Shown: positions 6,919 through 7,590 of the stretch, piece after piece
Numbering within the stretch: position 1 is the stretch's first letter
Layout of the letters: the number at the start of each line of letters is the position of its first letter
Assembly (NCBI GenBank): GCA_049700035.1
Contig: JBNAWC010000053.1
Coordinates: 1 to 7,590 of the forward strand
Source of the DNA: JAVZLQ01 sp049700035
GTDB taxonomy: Archaea > Thermoproteota > Bathyarchaeia > Bathyarchaeales > Bathycorpusculaceae
Direction of reading: 5' to 3'
DNA length: 7,590 bases
Notes under the pieces: model-generated
What the model was told of the DNA's origin: nothing
Databases searched by the model: none
Seen by the model: the letters and a program-made list of their open reading frames with translations, nothing else
Translations under genes and position numbers: made by a program

Positions 6919-7483
6919 TCCGCTCAGCCTCTAGTTTCCTGCTTATTTTTTCAAGCTTATCCGCAGTCTCATTTAACACTTTTAAAGTTTCCTCAAAAAC
7001 TTGTTCCGAAAACTTTTCTCCAACGTTAATGCCTATACTCGCGAATGCTCTGAGAAGCCTCCTAGAAGACTCGCGCAGTTCAGCGGCTTTCTCCGCTGGA
7101 AGACCACGCCACATAACACCGAAAAATGGCGGGGCGAGAAACTTCGCTTTGTCCTTGTACTGTTCTCTAATTTTTCTTTGTTCTTCGAGAAGCTTTTTCC
7201 CCTTATCCGTAAGCGTGTAACGTTTTATTCCGCTCTCTTCAGCTGGCACTTCCTTTATGTAACCATTATCTTGCAGCCACGCTAAAAGCGGATAGACTGA
7301 TCCTGGACTAGGCTTCCAAAGTCCATTTGTCCGCTTTTCTATTTCGCTTATTATCTCCGAACCAGAAAGAGGTTTCTCATTTAACAGTTCTAGCACTTGA
7401 TAGCGGAGGAAACCTTTTGGAACGGCTGCCATATGTCTTATCCAATGCCGGAACCGTGGTGGAGGGGGAAACTTTTCAAACAT
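6911..7483 (-). CDS. PadR-family transcriptional regulator, likely repressor of the exporter operon
   Basis: Seen, counted from the chosen start: about 190 residues. A winged helix-turn-helix spans about 23-95, with PKGFLRYQVLELL (22-34) and the PadR hallmark KPSPGSVYPLLAWLQDNGYI (57-76), then a wing ending KRYTLTDKGKKLL. A helical dimerisation tail rich in Glu and Lys closes the protein (about 130-190). Known: PadR proteins such as LmrR of Lactococcus repress multidrug ABC pumps and release DNA on ligand binding. Start: the frame stays open to an ATG at 7552, but that stretch contains the probable promoter and operator repeats and encodes only a repetitive VDIDVDI segment. ATG 7483 has GGTGA (7492-7488) 4 nt upstream and is preferred; the adjacent ATG 7486 is nearly equal, and ATG 7432 is possible. 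Context: first gene of the operon, with its stop overlapping the ATPase start by 8 nt. Confidence 0.9.
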   Translation of the reverse strand: MFEKFPPPPRFRHWIRHMAAVPKGFLRYQVLELLNEKPLSGSEIISEIEKRTNGLWKPSPGSVYPLLAWLQDNGYIKEVPAEESGIKRYTLTDKGKKLLEEQRKIREQYKDKAKFLAPPFFGVMWRGLPAEKAAELRESSRRLLRAFASIGINVGEKFSEQVFEETLKVLNETADKLEKISRKLEAERNE

Positions 7484-7487
7484 CATA

Positions 7488-7492
7488 TCACC
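7488..7492 (-). promoter_or_regulatory. Shine-Dalgarno deciding the PadR start
   Basis: GGTGA, extended to GGTGAT, lies 4 nt before ATG 7483 and only 1 nt before ATG 7486 on the minus strand. It favours the second of the paired ATG codons and argues against the far upstream ATG at 7552. Confidence 0.5.
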
Positions 7493-7493
7493 A

Positions 7494-7524
7494 TTGATAT
7501 CAACATCGATATCAACACTGATAT
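7494..7524. promoter_or_regulatory. Candidate PadR operator: three GATAT repeats at 12-bp spacing
   Basis: GATATCAACA occurs at 7496-7505 and 7508-7517. A third, partial unit GATAT is at 7520-7524; the period is exactly 12 bp. The same DNA contains the perfect palindrome TTGATATCAA (7494-7503) and the inverted repeat ATATCA-N4-TGATAT (7509-7524). The array covers the span between the TATA box and the ribosome site and touches the TATA box, so a bound dimer could block initiation. Autorepression by PadR is inference from position and family habit. Confidence 0.5.
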
Positions 7525-7536
7525 TTAAACTTTTCC
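7521..7536 (-). promoter_or_regulatory. Probable BRE and TATA box of the PadR-exporter operon
   Basis: On the minus strand GGAAAAG (7536-7530) is followed directly by TTTAAATAT (7529-7521), matching the purine-rich BRE and TATA arrangement of archaeal promoters. Transcription would be expected about 25 nt downstream, near 7500. That leaves a leader of roughly 15-20 nt carrying the GGTGA site. The position was inferred by eye. Confidence 0.55.
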
Positions 7537-7553
7537 AAAAACTGAAAAACATG

Positions 7554-7568
7554 AGTATACGGTATACT
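7554..7568. promoter_or_regulatory. 15-bp palindrome near a TATA-like sequence
   Basis: AGTATAC-G-GTATACT is an inverted repeat with perfect 7-bp arms and a one-base centre. It abuts TTATATA (7568-7574), a TATA-like sequence readable on either strand. It may be an operator for a divergent gene right of the window, or a second site for PadR. Confidence 0.4.
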
Positions 7569-7571
7569 TAT

Positions 7572-7581
7572 ATACGCGTAT
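7572..7581. repeat. 10-bp perfect palindrome ATACGCGTAT
   Basis: ATACGCGTAT equals its own reverse complement. It overlaps the TATA-like TTATATA (7568-7574) and lies 3 bp from the palindrome at 7554-7568. Such short palindromes are common regulator half-site pairs, but the size alone does not exclude chance. Confidence 0.3.
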
Positions 7582-7590
7582 TCCAAAACT

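Noticed and set aside
6847..7285. Plus-strand frames opposite padR and the ATPase start
   Set aside because: They run antisense to well-supported PadR and ABC motifs and show no family features.
7494..7530. CRISPR-like short direct repeats
   Set aside because: There are only two full 10-bp units plus a partial one at 12-bp spacing, with no spacers of CRISPR length; an operator fits better.

Overview
The window reads as archaeal chromosome. It carries a NurA/HerA-type DNA-processing pair. Several genes are preceded by GGTGA/GGTGAT, which is complementary to the 3' end of archaeal 16S rRNA. A BRE-plus-TATA promoter is legible before the PadR gene. The gene style (moderate GC, short or overlapping junctions, PadR-controlled ABC exporters) would suit an uncultured Thermoproteota lineage such as Bathyarchaeia. 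That placement is inference from gene style, not a phylogenetic result.

Layout: the window is almost fully coding, with two blocks facing each other. Left block, + strand (about 11-2538): a NurA-domain nuclease gene overlaps a HerA-like hexameric ATPase gene by 4 nt (ATGA). The block probably continues an operon that begins left of the window. Right block, - strand (about 7552 down to 2535): PadR-family regulator, DrrA-type ABC ATPase, ABC-2 permease, LolD/MacB-type ABC ATPase, MacB/FtsX-type permease, and finally a Nudix hydrolase. These genes overlap or lie within 17 nt of each other, so they look like one transcription unit. The two blocks meet tail to tail with a 4-nt overlap of stop regions at 2535-2538. 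There is no gene-free stretch above 300 bases. The only sizeable intergenic space is 7484-7590, at the right edge.

How the genes may work together: NurA and HerA are known as a nuclease-translocase complex that resects DNA ends, in many archaea together with Mre11-Rad50, which are not seen here. The right block looks like a self-regulated export locus. A PadR repressor would sense a ligand and control two different exporters: an ABC-2 pump resembling daunorubicin or multidrug efflux (DrrAB) and a MacB/FtsX-class transporter. The Nudix enzyme may be a co-transcribed housekeeping gene. The 107 bp upstream of PadR hold three 12-bp-spaced GATAT repeats over the TATA/start region and two further palindromes next to a second TATA-like sequence. 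This fits autorepression, and possibly control of a divergent gene beyond the right edge.

I see no RNA gene, CRISPR array, insertion sequence or attachment site. No wholly new system is evident. The points most worth following are the operator-dense region, the two-exporter operon, and the strong base-composition asymmetry of the nurA gene.
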